From Phoronis australis (lineage: Eukaryota > Phoronida > Phoronidae), in contig NMRA01000492.1 in NCBI GenBank assembly GCA_002633005.1, forward strand, positions 209,418-273,417: a stretch of DNA of 64,000 nt, given 5' to 3'. The stretch's first letter is position 1, and each line of letters starts with the position of its first letter. The notes beneath the pieces are model-generated. The model worked only from the letters and a program-made list of their open reading frames with translations. It did not search any database and was not told the DNA's origin. Shown piece by piece: positions 53,401 through 64,000 of this stretch. Position numbers and translations under genes: made by a program.

Positions 53401-56400
53401 CACAAAAATGGTATTTTTTCTTGCCATCCCTCAAGTACAACAAAAGACTTTTAACAGTTTGTTTATCTTACAGATTTCCAGTCAGTTGACTCTATCGCCA
53501 GGATTTTGACTGACCACTTAACTGACCAATCATAACGCAAGTTTCTTGACACACCTCCGTCTGCATTTCCAAGCCGCCATTTTACCCAACAAACAACACG
53601 TACTTGGTGACTTTTCACAAGGGGGCAGAGCTTGCGATTGGTCAATTGCTAGTAGCATCTTACCTGTCTGATGTGTGGATTAGCACTGGTGATGTATTTG
53701 GTGAGCAACATGTCCAACAGCCATTCTACGTCATCAACAGAGTTAGAAATGACCGGCTGGAAATGGAAGTTATGCTGATAATGAGAATGGTAATTCATGA
53801 TCACAGTTATACATACGTCATTACAATTTTCAACAAGAAGTAAAATTTGAAAAATTTCAGCAAAACTGGGCATAATTAACCCTTTCAGTCCATAATAGTG
53901 ATGCAAAACAAATGAAATTTCGTGTAAAATAAGAATAAACAATTTCTCAAGTTACAAAAATCTAGAACTCGATTCTGCAGCAAAACAATAACGGTCTAAA
54001 AGCAAATCAAAACCTCAACATGATTCCAACACAATTGCATGTACTGGTGTAGAAATTACCTTGTAATCCTTCTCCTCTACAGTCCAAAGGTCGCGACCCA
54101 TTGATGACCTAACCCCTTCAGCAGCGTAAACTAATGCCTCGCCCACAGTGAAATGCAATTCAAGTTGTTTGGCCTACAGAAGACATTTTGCCAGTAAATA
54201 CAACCATGAACCCAGGAACAAGCACTGGTGAATGGCCTACTAGGAAATCAAAACTAACTAAGTTTCTTCGACAAAAGTCAGCTCTGTGGTAGCTTTAAAC
54301 GCAAAATAATGGATACAGCATTTACAGCCAATTTCATAAAGGTGGTTTAACAAAACCAGGTTTTAGACTTAAACCTGGTCTTCCTAAACCTGGTCTAATT
54401 TTAGACCTGACTTGCATTTCACCAACATGGTTTAAGAGTCTGAAAGCCTGGTTTTGCTAGACCAGGGAGCTGGTTCAGTAAAACCAGGTGTAAAGTATCA
54501 AAGGCACCCCACTGTGTCGAGCTGAGTAAACCCAACAAAGAAACTATTGAAGTGCTTCAATGAAACCCTGATCATGTGGGTATACAATGGCATACACTAG
54601 TAGAATCAGTGCAGACATTTACGAAAAACATCTAAAAACTTTTCTCATGAGGAAAACTAATTTCTGTAACCAACTCACACACATTAAAGAACATGTTCCC
54701 GATTAAATGTAACATGTTACATGCCCAAATTTATCTCCTTGTCATTTTAGTGTTTATTTTCCGCGGCCAAACCGGGGGGCAAGACCCCTTCCTGGCAACA
54801 TTATATCTGAGAACAGTGAAGGTGGAACTCACCTAGATTATTGCCTCCTGGTGTGGGGTGTTGCATCAGGCAAGGATATGAAAACCATCCAGTTTATCCA
54901 AAATAGGGCTGCCCGGATTATTCTGGGAGATGGTGTTAGAGATATTAGTATCGAAAACCTTCATAAAGAGACTGGTATTATGAAAATTCACACAAGACAT
55001 CAATTCCTATCTGCTTGTTGTATGTACAAATGTTTTAAAGGCCTTGTCCCATCTTACTTATGTGCTAAGTTTAAGATGACTACTAATCGCTACAATACTA
55101 GGTCCTCATCATCATCTGATTTCAATCTTCCTAAACGCAGAAGCGAGACTGGGAAAAATCATTTTCCTACAGCAGACCCTTTTTATGGAACTCTCTCCCT
55201 GCAGATGCCAAATCTACATCATCCTTTCTAACCTTTAAAAGAATTATAAGAAATAGATTTAATTCCATGTAGTGTCTAAATTGCATGTTTATTCATTTGT
55301 TATTTATATAATGTCTTACTTTTATTAATTATTTATTGTCTGTTTTAATTTTTTATATTTATATTTATACTTTTTTTATTTTTTAGTTAATTATCTTGTC
55401 TTAATTTTTTTTTCTTTTATTTATCATATTTTATTTTTATTTTACTTCATCAGTCTTTCCATGTTAATTTCTTATTCTTTGCTTATTACTTAAATTTGTC
55501 TTTCATTGTGTAATTCTGTTTTTGTCTTACTGTCTGTTTGTTTTTTACTAAGGGCCCCCATGGAAAGCAGTTTGAACTGATGGGGCTACCCTCATTGTAA
55601 ATATTGCATTAATAAATAAGTCAGAAGAATGAGAAGATGCTGTCTTTAGTCATATCCGTAGCGCTTACGACGATGACGCCCTGCTCGACCAGTCGTATTC
55701 TGAGGAATCTGCAGGACACACTCCAGCAAGTACTGGTCTACGCATAAAGGGATCCACGGGGGTCAAGGGGTCCGAAGTCCCCTTTTTTCCCTTGATTTTA
55801 GTGATATCAAATCTATAATTTTCAAATTGTTGACTTGCCCCCCCCTTTCAAAAAGTCCTTGACAGTCCCCCCATCTTAGATCTGCCCCTGCTACGTTTGA
55901 TCTTGTGTCATGGTAAAACTGAATATTGAAAATACCGGTAGTCCATTTTCGCTCTAAAACCGTTGCAAATGTTCTCCGCGGCATCATTCAGTTGTACCTA
56001 TACCATGCATGCAAGTCTGAAATATTTAATAGTTAAACCTGGGTCAGACCAAGTCTAAATTTAAATATGGTTTAAGATCTTAATACAGGTCTAAAGAATA
56101 TAGACCTCGTTGGTGAAATGAAAACTGACTTAGACCAGGTCTAAACTGGAGTTAAACCAGGTTTTACTAGACCACTGGTCTAAAAGTTAAACCATCTTTA
56201 TGTAAATGCAGTTTATCTTTAAACCTGGTCTAAGTCCAGTTTAAACCAGGTTTAACTTTAAACCACCTTTATGAAATTGGCTGTAAGAGTCTGGGGAGCA
56301 CTATCATACCAAAGTAAGCTGCAATCAGATTTGTATTCGTAATTCAACATTTCAAAGTGATCAGCATAATTGTTTCTCTTATTTTCCGTAATTTTTCCGA

Positions 56401-59400
56401 GACAAATATTTATTCAAATTTAGCCCAATGATCTCAACTGCTTGCTGGTCATTTTCACTTTGTGAAATGTTGTTGAAATACAAATAAAATTCAGATTGTA
56501 GCTTAGAAGTGGCCTAGTTTCCGACATGTTCACAACATTCAAATGCTATCAGCAGCTGGATGCGAGACAGGCATCCTGCATGAAGAAATGTCTTCATTCC
56601 AGTAAACATGTGAAGTCCCTCATCGCATGAGCGCCTCGACGCTGACATACTCCATTCTGCTCTCAATTTATGCAGACGTTAACAGGAGAAGTTACTGATC
56701 ACGAGCTCCATCTAGTGAATACCAAGTCAGCCCTGAACACAACATTTAGAGCACAAAACGATAATTAGTTTCCATAAACAGTAAGGAACGATATTCTCCT
56801 TAAGTTTAGTAATTCAATTCGAAGACAGAGACGCTCTACTGAAGAACAACCTTTCAGTTACCTGGGCGGAGTCAAGCAGATCAGTGATAATATTCCTCCT
56901 ACAGCAAAAGTTGGCGTCACCTACGCAGATCAAGCCTAATGTGAGGGCTGCCTTCTCTCGCACCTAGCAAAAAACAGTTTGTTTCATACAAATGCCAAAA
57001 TTACAGCAATACGTTTTAGGAGTAACATTTCAAACCAAAATAGCCCATCTCAACACTTTCTATTTAACAGATAGATTTCTGCTAAATTTAATACATGCCA
57101 ATGTCTATCATTTTTAAGTCAAGTTTCACTCTCACAATATTTTCAAAATTTATTCCTAATTTTGCCTTATTCTGAAGACATACTACATTTATGACAACAG
57201 TTAATGAGACCCTTACTTTGTTAGCCTCCTTGCTACTCTTTACTTTGGCCACAAGATTTTTGACCACACCTAGTTTGCTGTCAATCACTGCAGTCTCCGC
57301 CTCACCATCAGGCAGGAGGAGGGGTCCAGTGCGTCCCACTTCACTCAGGGCTGTACAGGCAGCCAGGACCAGTGTGACAGACTGGGAAGACTCCAGAAAC
57401 ATGGCTAGCGGAAAAACAATTATCAGAGTTTAGAAAAGGAGTATAAACCACCCAGAGAAATGTTTTGCGTTGTTGGGCAATGTTACTCTGTTATAACCAC
57501 TCTGATTCATGAGCATTGAGGACCTGCGTATAGACTGATTACAGTATGAATTTTTGTCCCAGCAATAAAGCAATGGTGCAAAGTAATGCCATTTTTGTAC
57601 TTATTTGATGCCTGTGGGAAAAATAGTTCCTATCAACTTATGTCAATACTCCTCAAAGCTTAGATTACACAGCAATCAGTCCCCAACAAACCTTCAACCA
57701 ATCACCAGACACTGCCCATCAACCTAATACCCACCAATACCCTCACAGCTTCAGTCATACAATCATCAGTCTCCCACAAACCTTCAACTAATCACAAGCC
57801 ACCTAATACCTACCAATACCCTCACAGCCTCAGTCATACAGTCATCTGTCTCCCATATACCTTCAATCAATCACCAGCCACCTCCTATCAACCTAATACC
57901 CACCAATACCGTCACAGCCTCAGTCATACAGCCATCTGTCGCCCATATACCTTCAACCAATCACAAGCCACTCCCCATCAACCTAATACCCACCAATACA
58001 CCTCACAGCCTCAGTCATACAGCCCTTCAGTTCACCCAAGGGTTCTCCCGCTGACTGGCCAGTGACCTCCACTTCCATGTCCTCGACAGACAGGTCACCA
58101 CACGAGGGCGCTCGTGCAGCCAGGTACCTTCGACCAATGATGTGTGCCAGTGCCAAGACAGAGCCGTGTTGCTTCTCAAGGCTCTATGGTAGAGTAAAGT
58201 AAACCAATGAAGAAATGAGTGACTAGAACTATGAAAATACCATTTCCCCGTCATGACACTTATTAACAGCAAAATTGATTATTAGGCCAGCAAAATAACA
58301 ATCACAGAATGGCTTATTCACGCTATGAACTTTCCTGATAATTCCCCTTCTTTTTCAGTCATGAAGAAGTCGGCTTCCACCCGGCCATCATGACAGGGCA
58401 TACCATGTCATTTTGACTGAATAATTTTGGCTTGACAGTTTATAATATCATTCATTGTGTGGCCTCTTTATGCCACCAACCAGTGTTATCATATTTCAGT
58501 CTGAAAGCGAAAATGCTTTTTGTGCCTTTCTATAATGAAACGTTTGGGCCACTAAAATGAATAGCTGATGTTTGCAATCGTTTTCAACTAAACAATGAGT
58601 ACGCAATTCAGACAAATTTCATTCAAGTTTGGTTTCATGCTCAAGCCAATACAGCAACGGCTACTAAGACTACACGGTAAATGAAGCTTGCATTAAAATA
58701 TCGTATCCATCTGCCCAAGTATTAATAAGACAGTACACCTACGAACCTCTAACTGGGGAAACAGCAAAGATGGGAGAGTTGCATACACATGGGCTTGTAC
58801 TTGACATTCATATTAAGCTCATGAGCTTCTACAGACACGGGAGACAAGAGATACACTATTAACATAGAAAAGCATGCTTTGTTGAAGCAGCTTTGTGTTG
58901 GATTTATGGCCGCGTTCGAGTTACACCCATGGTGGGGTGATACCTGGGTGTGGGCTTGTGCCTGAGGATGGGATTATGGTTGGGGGTGGGGTTACACCGA
59001 GAGTGGGTTATACCTTGGGGTGGGGTTATATCCTGTGGTGGAGCTATACTCAGGTGGATATGGTATTAAAAAGTTGGACTAAATATTGTAACAAACAATC
59101 AATACTCTGCTTACCTCCTTGCTGAGGTTGCCAGTCAGACTGCTGACTATTTCCTGTATCTGTGGATCCTTCAGACATGACTGTACGACAACAGCGTACA
59201 ACTGAGCAGCGTAATCCCGCATGTCTTCACGTGTCGAGAAGACGAACGTCTGCAGCCAGCTGAGCTTCTTAAACTGGACAGCTAAGACATCGGGAATGAC
59301 GGCCACTGCTTCCAAGAGGCAATACATGGCTGGAGCACCTAAAAGTTAGAGTAGATTACTGTACAGATAGGATGGACTATATTTGACCGAGCACAATCCA

Positions 59401-62400
59401 AGGTGGCACATGAAACCGGGATGAGGAAGCTGTACATAGCTTAAGATATATAAAGTTTTTGGCAAGATTGGCCATCAAACTGCACACAGCAGTGTCCTCA
59501 GCAGGCATGGTTACCATGGAGCTTTACAGTCTATCCGCTAAGTTTGGCTGTCACATGACATCAAGAGCAGTGTCAGTTGTACAATAAAAACTCGACAAGC
59601 CACTGTGATGTCATTGTTGTCATACAATGTTTTTCTTTTGTGCATCTAATCCCAAGCAAAAACGTTTGGCAGTTAAATTTAATTTTTCATAGACTTCAAC
59701 GCTAATGGGCGAAAAAATTATGACCAATGAGCATCCAAACATTGTACAATACATTTCCAACCTACCGCCAATAGCTGAGAGCAACTGCACGATCAGATTT
59801 ACATACAACTGTACTGGACCCTTGTCACCAAGATCATACGTCAACAGCTTTCTCAAGTATCGACCAATGACGGGAGACTGATTCTGCATGCCCGATGTAG
59901 ATTCCAGGTCAGGGGTCACACCACCGGAGTGTGATAGGCATGTCCGTAGGTACATTAAAATCTGAAAAATTCAGTTTTTTGTTTGAAAAACTAAACTCTC
60001 ACAATAAGTGTTTGATGCCTCTTGAAATTGTTCAACGGATCTTGAATGAAGAGACAAGTGACCAATAATTAAATGAAGGCAACGAAGTGTTTTGAATGTT
60101 GCACCCAATCCTCATTTTGAGAGTCTTGCTAGGTATACTGCTGCGTGTTAAGACCCAGCAACAATACCTGTCATTTTTTAATTGTAGCTTGAAAACGGTA
60201 AGTGTTCCTGCTGAAATATGATGCCATGGGTGGATTTTTTGATTCAAGCAACCTAAATGAAGATATTTCGATTTTAAACAATAACATAATAGGTAAAAGA
60301 ACTAAATAAAAGCAAACATGACTTTCGATTAACAGAAGAATTGTTCGTCAGCTTGGTATTGATTATGTTAAGCAGTTTCCAAAAAGCTGATGAAATCTCA
60401 ATCAAAGTTATGTCGGAAATGGGAGAAAATTTATTCGTGTCCACATAACGAGTTACCCAAGAACAAGTTGCCTTAGAGCAACTTGCCCTACACCAGCTTG
60501 CTGCCTGTTCATCTAAGACTGCAAGAGTCCACAATACACACCTTGCAATAATAAACAGGTTTAGACACTCATATGTACGTAGCTGAACAAGGGAACAGCT
60601 GGTAATTACTTCCCCTTGTCCGCAGGTTTGCATTGAGACAAGTTATCCTAGCACAAGTCACCCTACCTTGATAAGGTGGGGTAGGTTGTCATGCGTGTGT
60701 CAAGGCTGAATTTTGAGAACCTCGGGTTTTAGCGACTGGTTTCGACACAAAAATTTACACGGTGTATGATTTTAATGACCTAAATGTTCTCTATGAAATA
60801 AGAATAAATAGGGGTCATCAACTCAGCTTTCAAGCTATTTTACCTCAAACTCCTCTTACCGCCATTGTCTTTAAAAAGCGCATCAATTTCCAGATCACAA
60901 TTGTCCTGTTGCATTTCACTAGATGGCAATTATGTTTTAACTTGCTGTTGCTGAGATTGCGTAAATAGCTATTACGTGAAAAATAAATTTCAGCCCAATT
61001 AATTAAGTCAAATTTACCATGAATTATGTCACACTTTGTCGACACTCGCGTTGGTCAATTCCTATTTTTTGTATGATGTCACTGTGAATTTTGATGTGGT
61101 GCACTATTATTCAAATCAAATAGTCCATTACTTGAAATAAATATGCTTTGTAAATCAGTCAAAAAAACAACGACTGCTTTAAGTGTTTTTGGCAAAGTTA
61201 AAATGAATACTCGGGGAATCCTCAGCAAAATTTTACTTTGAAAATGGGCAGCAATAAAAATAAAAGACCAGGCCAGTCTCCACTCACCTCTGCAAATGTA
61301 GCAGGGTTGAAAGGTAACACATTGGTACCCATGACGTACTTGGAACTAGAACGCACTCTTTGGGCAGCCTTTTCGTGGATGTATGTAACTAGTTCTGGGA
61401 AGGCAGGCGTGGTCCAGGCCTCCACTGATTCTTCGTCAGAGGGCGCTCTCAGGGCTTTTGATGCCTCCACATAAACTTCCTCCCTTCTACAAGGACGAGG
61501 TCAGAGGTCAGGAATGAGTGATCAAACAATGAAAAATGCACAAATCAGAGCACTACAATCATCAAACGAAATTATTTTAAGAATCAGAATTTTGGTTACA
61601 CCTACTTAATACAGGGGCCCCACACTTTGAGAACTATTTTCTCCACTAAATAGCAGGCATCAAACTGGTTCTCAATATCCAGAACCCCTCTCAGTGTTTA
61701 TGAAAGAGATTTTTTCTCCAGGAAAAAGTTATACAGGCAAGTCAAAACCTAACATTCAGCCAGCAGAAACGTCATAAAGCAGTAAACAATTAACACTGAG
61801 TTCCAGACCCATTTGTGACCCTTCCTGAGAACAATGATCAGAGTTCCACCAGTTCCCGTCATGCCTCATCAGGCAACACCTACTTGTCCCCACAGGCCAG
61901 AAGAAGGACGTAGCGCGATGAGATGTGATCTGCTGGAAAAACCACTCTGGCGTACTGGACAGCCATGGCACGGCAGTGAACTTCAGGCTGCAACACAGGC
62001 AAACAGTCAATCAACTAATTTTGACATCATCTAAGTTTGCCATTTCCTATCAGCGAGCAAAATTTCTTATAAGTCAAAATAGCTTTTCATCGTCACATAC
62101 AGTACAGTATATGAACAATTTGTCGATATCTGGATGACAGCCCAAGAAAGTGATGTGCAATCTGCCTCGTCGGGAGGCAGATCGTCGTCCAGATGCACCC
62201 CCCGCACCCCCCAAGTGCCACCTTGATGTCACCCCTTCATCAGTAACAGTAACTGCAGTAACTGACAGAGTACACCAAATTCATCGCTGGCATTTCCAGC
62301 ATTTCCCTTCAAGCACGAAATCCCAAAAAATCCAAGACATGGTCATTGTCTTGACGATATGTGAATGATCTTAAATAAGAGAAAACACTAGATGTACCTT

Positions 62401-63975
62401 CTCTACATTCTGCATAATCAGCGCCTCTAACAGAGTCCTGTGGGATACACTCAGCTCTTTAAATGCAGCAGACATGGTCGACAAGGCTTCCTGCACAGCA
62501 AGACGTGTCTCTGACTCTTCCTACAACACACCCGTTAAAGTAATCACGTTAAATTTGCACTTGGTCTCTGTGTACAGTCCGTAGTTTAAAAAATTCCAAA
62601 TATTTTCGACAAAAATTCAGTAAGACAGAAAATTTCAGCTCACTGAGCTATCTACTAAATGTAAATAACGATAAATGAGTGAATTTTGTCAAATTTGAGA
62701 AAACTATTGCGTTGCCAGTAATAAACACTTTAACGTAGCCATTTGTAAGTTAGCAATTACATTTTAGTCCTTCCAAAACATAAATCGATTTAAAGTGAGA
62801 AACACGCTGAATACAAGATATAGAGCATGAAGATCACTAGCAATGGAGAATTTTCACCAGTGTTTTGTTTCATGAGAACAGAAATTATGTCTTGCGCTCC
62901 TCGCAACTATTACTGAAAAATAATTAAATCGGACTTGTGCAAAAGTCCAAAATCTCTGAGAATACGCACACGACTTCTAGTTAGTACTGGAATTATTTCT
63001 GTTAATTATTTCTAGACTGTGATGTGTCGTACTTACTTGGCTGAAACATTTTCCAGCCATCGTCGAGAACCCCCGTTAATCCTACATTCACTTCCCGCTA
63101 GTTTTAAATGCAATCCATGAATCCTCTCACCTGTGTCAGGGCTTCAAAGAAAGTCTGCACCAGAGCAAAATTCTTAGACAGAACATCTGGAAGGCGCTTG
63201 ACGATTTTACCAACAGCGACATAGGCCAGGCCCCTTAGTCGGCCATCCTGCAAGACAACGTGAATATTGACTCCACAGCTGACAACACATTGAAACGGTT
63301 GTTCAGTGGAGCAAACTAAATGTCATACCGTATAATTGTTACTTGAGTGAACACAGCCAAATTCTGAATTTTTGCACTTCATGAAATCCCAGGAAAAATT
63401 CCAGAAAAAATTAGCAACAAATACCCAACATGTGAAGGGGCCTTCACTAATCTTTATTAGATTAAACAAACCTTGCAAGTAAAACTCTAACAATCTGTGG
63501 CTACTTACATCTTTGGCATCAGCAATCAATTTGATCATCCCCGAGAGAAGAATTGAACCAATGGATCTGAAGTGGGACACATCAGCCACACTGGAAGACA
63601 CAACAGATTGACAGGTGAGGCCCCGCCTATTGTCTGTATTTAGGCACAGGCTATTCCATTGAGTTTTCTTACAACTGCGAGGAAATAAATTGCTGAAACA
63701 AGGTTTACTACACTGCAGCGAACACTAAAAAAAGTTTCCAAACATTATTCATTGAACAGTAATTACAAAGAAAATATTCTTAAAAATTTTCAGGAATGCA
63801 ACAAAATAAAATGCCATTTTTCCACCTGATACTGATCCTAAACTAACGAATCTTGACCACAATAAATATTGTTAGTTGTGAAAACTTACTTATAGCACAC
63901 ATGGTGCACCATTTGCACAGCCAATGTCTTCAACTTTGGGTTTGTGGAAGACCCAAACAAGCAGTCGAATATCAC
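33507..63975 (-). CDS. ECPAS: Proteasome adaptor and scaffold ECM29 (C-terminal 1,479 residues, 5' end outside window)
   Basis: Thirty-two exons on the minus strand join to 4,440 nt in one open frame ending in TGA at 33507-33509. This matches the C-terminal four fifths of ECM29, which is about 1,845 residues in vertebrates. Diagnostic stretches include [52 protein letters not shown] and [17 protein letters not shown]29 is built of HEAT-like helical repeats, which the Leu/Ala-rich helices here fit. It binds the 26S proteasome, stabilises contact between core and regulatory particles, and links proteasomes to membranes and motors; this is established for the family. All introns are GT-AG except a GC-AG intron after the exon at 46695-46800. 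Both assembly gaps fall in introns and no coding sequence appears lost. The initiator exons lie to the right of 64000. Confidence 0.95.
33707..34079. repeat. Polypurine simple repeat running into an assembly gap
   Basis: On the plus strand 33715-33809 is almost pure G/A (GGGAGGGGAGGGAGAAGAG type). N follows from 33810 to 34079. It lies in the last ECM29 intron. The gap probably reflects the simple repeat. Confidence 0.8.
35750..36334. mobile_element. piggyBac-type MITE (585 bp)
   Basis: Perfect 12-bp inverted repeats CCCTTATCCTGC and GCAGGATAAGGG are flanked by TTAA at 35746-35749 and 36335-36338. CCC termini with TTAA duplications are the established piggyBac signature. There is no transposase, so it is non-autonomous. 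It lies in the ECM29 intron between exons 35474-35579 and 38275-38386. Confidence 0.82.
36521..37670 (+). repeat. Complex intronic repeat with CTCF-like motif array, copy 1
   Basis: This 1.15 kb element has GCGCCCACGA near its start and TGTGGGCGCA near its end, an imperfect inverted terminal pair. Every 130-160 bp it carries a motif of the form CCACTAGGNGGCGC or close variants. Sites are at 36756, 36890, 37030, 37176, 37336 and 37482, all on the plus strand. Each sits in one of three alternating contexts (AATGGCC, AATTGCC or AACTGCC before the motif). The motif matches the CTCF core consensus CCASYAGRKGGCR. The function is not known. Confidence 0.7.
39795..39897. repeat. Minisatellite, about 24-bp units
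   Basis: About four diverged units of the type TTATCCAGAATGTTGCCA or TTATCCTGAACGTTACAA follow one another. It lies about 95 bp inside the ECM29 intron that begins after the short exon 39993-40036. Confidence 0.6.
43195..43400. repeat. Inverted-repeat-rich intronic patch
   Basis: Many alternating CACAAATTGTG and CACAAACTG / CAGTTTGTG motifs occur here, for example ACAAACTATCACAGTTTGT near 43231. It could be a decayed MITE, but I see no clear terminal repeats or target duplication. Confidence 0.35.
45673..54173 (-). CDS. ECPAS: ECM29 exons 12-20 (residues 536-878)
   Basis: The exons are 54060-54173, 53664-53756, 52847-52961, 52189-52303, 51241-51309, 50397-50514, 47406-47656, 46695-46800 and 45673-45720. 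They code the best-conserved core of ECM29, including [54 protein letters not shown] and the WRVRESS region. The 46695-46800 donor reads AAG then GCAAGT, a GC-AG intron. Two donors (51241 and 47406) adjoin tandem repeats. The 2.7 kb intron between 50397 and 47656 is filled by repeat arrays and an assembly gap that starts 16 bases beyond the acceptor side of 47656. Confidence 0.93.
47305..47430. repeat. ECPAS: Minisatellite containing the donor of the exon ending at 47406
   Basis: On the minus strand the last 25 coding bases (GTCAGTGGAGGGTGCGGGAA then TCCAG) are followed by similar units of about 24-25 bp. They begin GTGAGTGGAGGG, GTTGAGTGGAGG, GTGGGTGGAGGG and TTGAGTGGAGAGG. The first repeat begins with the real GT donor, and later units end CCAG then GTGG, or TCCAG. 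The tandem array therefore covers the exon end, the splice site and the start of the intron. Confidence 0.7.
47673..47949. other. Assembly gap (277 N)
   Basis: It lies in an ECM29 intron. The flanking exons join in phase without it. The missing sequence probably contains the start of the repeat element that continues at 47950. Confidence 0.95.
47950..48760 (+). repeat. CTCF-like motif repeat, copy 2 (5' end in gap) plus a 3' fragment
   Basis: Motifs lie at 48045 (CCACTAGGAGGCGC), 48206 (CCACTAGGTGGCGC) and 48351 (CCACTAGGGGGCAC). The copy ends at about 48590 with TATGTGGGCGCATAATAA, as in copy 1. Just before the end, 48474-48540 is a short tandem array of CGGACGCC-type units. A partial second 3' end follows at about 48595-48755. 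Confidence 0.68.
48762..50387 (+). repeat. CTCF-like motif repeat, copy 3 (1.6 kb, higher-order structure)
   Basis: It starts with GTGCCCACGA (48790-48799) and ends AATATGTGAGCACAT, ten bases before the donor of exon 50397-50514. Motifs recur at 48854, 48985, about 49119, 49248, about 49390, 49603, 49747 (CCACCAGGGGGCAC), 49887, 50043 and 50188. The contexts rotate AATGGCC, AATTGCC, AACTGCC, giving a three-part higher-order unit of about 355-440 bp. All motifs face the plus strand, antisense to ECM29. Confidence 0.7.
51181..51240. repeat. ECPAS: 17-bp tandem repeat abutting an ECM29 donor
   Basis: ATCAATACAGAACCCC is repeated three times with slight change. The block ends in CTCAATACGTAC, whose minus-strand reading is the donor GTACGTATTGAG. 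The similar GTATTGATGG in each unit makes the first bases of this intron part of the array. Confidence 0.7.
51465..51880 (+). repeat. Diverged fragment of the CTCF-like repeat family (5' part)
   Basis: CAAGGCGTTGAGACGTGCCCACCATTG resembles the start of copies 1 and 3, followed by the related TCTAAGGGTGTTTTATCA. The motif array itself is not preserved. The end is near AGATAGATGACAGATGG. Confidence 0.45.
54795..55618 (+). mobile_element. Non-LTR retrotransposon 3' end
   Basis: The frame from about 54820 reads [22 protein letters not shown] and FKGLVPSYL. This is the C-terminal end of a LINE reverse transcriptase of the Jockey/CR1-like group. A frameshift near 55187 separates it from the usual ending [10 protein letters not shown] and [12 protein letters not shown], closed by TAG at about 55270. 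An A/T-rich 3' UTR follows, then GGGCTACCCTCATTG and ATTAATAAATAAG, a typical LINE tail. It is 5'-truncated and inserted within the TA-flanked element. Confidence 0.8.
55745..55893. mobile_element. Short hAT-like MITE
   Basis: The left side reads AAGGGATCCACGGGGGTCAA and the right side TCTTAGATCTGCCCCTGCTA, which are roughly complementary ends. The C/G-run interior resembles the MITEs near 18 kb. The borders are uncertain. Confidence 0.4.
56862..63975 (-). CDS. ECPAS: ECM29 exons 1-11 of those in view (residues 1-535 of the partial protein)
   Basis: In transcript order the exons are 63890-63975, 63509-63590, 63131-63247, 62398-62520, 61884-61987, 61288-61486, 59766-59961, 59115-59338, 58000-58183, 57217-57404 and 56862-56963. 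Phases agree at every junction. Conserved stretches include [50 protein letters not shown] and [16 protein letters not shown]. The donor of 58000-58183 is ambiguous. GT at 57998-57999 (GTATTG) keeps the frame, whereas GTGTAT two bases upstream in the transcript would not. A minisatellite abuts this donor. The intron 59962-61287 holds nothing I recognise. Confidence 0.92.
57661..58022. repeat. ECPAS: Minisatellite (79-91 bp units) copying an exon end and donor
   Basis: On the minus strand the end of exon 58000-58183 (GGCTGTATGACTGAGGCTGT) and the following intron start (GTATTGGTGGGTATTAGG) recur three more times with changes, at about 57910-57930, 57820-57840 and 57741-57760. A partial fifth unit reaches 57661. 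Real exon end: GAGGTGTATTGG. Intronic units: GAGGGTATTGG or GACGGTATTGG, one base shorter. Confidence 0.8.
58918..59062. repeat. Minisatellite, about 18-bp G-rich units
   Basis: About eight units of the type GGGGTTATACCTGTGGTG or GGGGTTACACCGAGAGTG lie in an ECM29 intron, starting some 50 bp after the donor of exon 59115-59338. Confidence 0.7.
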
Positions 63976-64000
63976 CTGCAATGAATAAAGAACAACACTG

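Larger units (their letters stand above)
54322..56286. mobile_element. TA-flanked inverted-repeat element with a nested LINE
   Basis: The termini 54322-54350 and 56258-56286 are perfect 29-bp complements, reading TTACAGCCAATTTCATAAAG from the outside. If TA is the target duplication, the element starts CAGCC, as in Tc1/mariner-type elements; that class call is inference. Subterminal regions (to about 54490 and from about 56030) are packed with AAACCAGGTTT / AAACCTGGTC motifs in both orientations. The centre is occupied by a retrotransposon 3' end. No transposase is seen. It lies in an ECM29 intron. Confidence 0.75.

Noticed and set aside
57217-58183. Donor GTGTAT for exon 58000-58183
   Set aside because: It would leave two bases before an exon that needs one, breaking the frame; GTATTG two bases further into the intron keeps phase, though transcript data are needed.

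Overview
The window is intron-rich animal DNA with short assembly gaps (runs of N at 33810-34079 and 47673-47949, small ones near 10988, 14043 and 23674). Spliced genes with GT-AG introns, a metazoan proteasome adaptor and secreted short-chain collagens of a type known from sponges, cnidarians and lancelets point to a marine invertebrate. A lancelet-like genome is my best guess, but this is inference and the species is not proven.

Layout. (1) 1-1973 has no recognisable gene. (2) 1974-10845 and 23947-32840 are two direct copies of a segment of about 8.9 kb. Each carries one complete five-exon gene on the + strand (2827-9058 and 24797-30545). Each encodes a 352-residue secreted protein: signal peptide, coiled coil, RSKR processing site, eight Gly-X-Y triplets and a Cys-rich C-terminal domain of the short-chain collagen C4 type. 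All five exons have identical lengths in the two genes. (3) The 13 kb between the copies (10907-23692) is a nest of transposons. Two copies of an unclassified 3.1 kb inverted-repeat element lie side by side. The second is split by a TTAA-flanked element and by a P-like element; the P-like element itself holds a second, inverted TTAA element and several MITEs. Broken THAP zinc-finger remnants occur in both the P-like and the TTAA elements. (4) 33507-63975, minus strand, is the C-terminal 1,479 residues of the proteasome adaptor ECM29/ECPAS, in 32 exons whose joined length is exactly divisible by three. The 5' end lies beyond the right edge of the window.

The ECM29 introns hold the most unusual material. 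A repeat family carries arrays of motifs matching the CTCF core consensus, all in one orientation (36521-37670, 47950-50387). Three minisatellites begin at or inside a 5' splice site, so that copies of exon ends and donor sites lie in the downstream intron (exons ending at 58000, 47406 and 51241). A GC-AG intron, a piggyBac-type MITE and a TA-flanked element with a LINE 3' end inside it are also present.

The collagen genes and ECM29 are convergent, and I see no functional link between them. The segmental duplication ends about 670 bp beyond the ECM29 stop codon.
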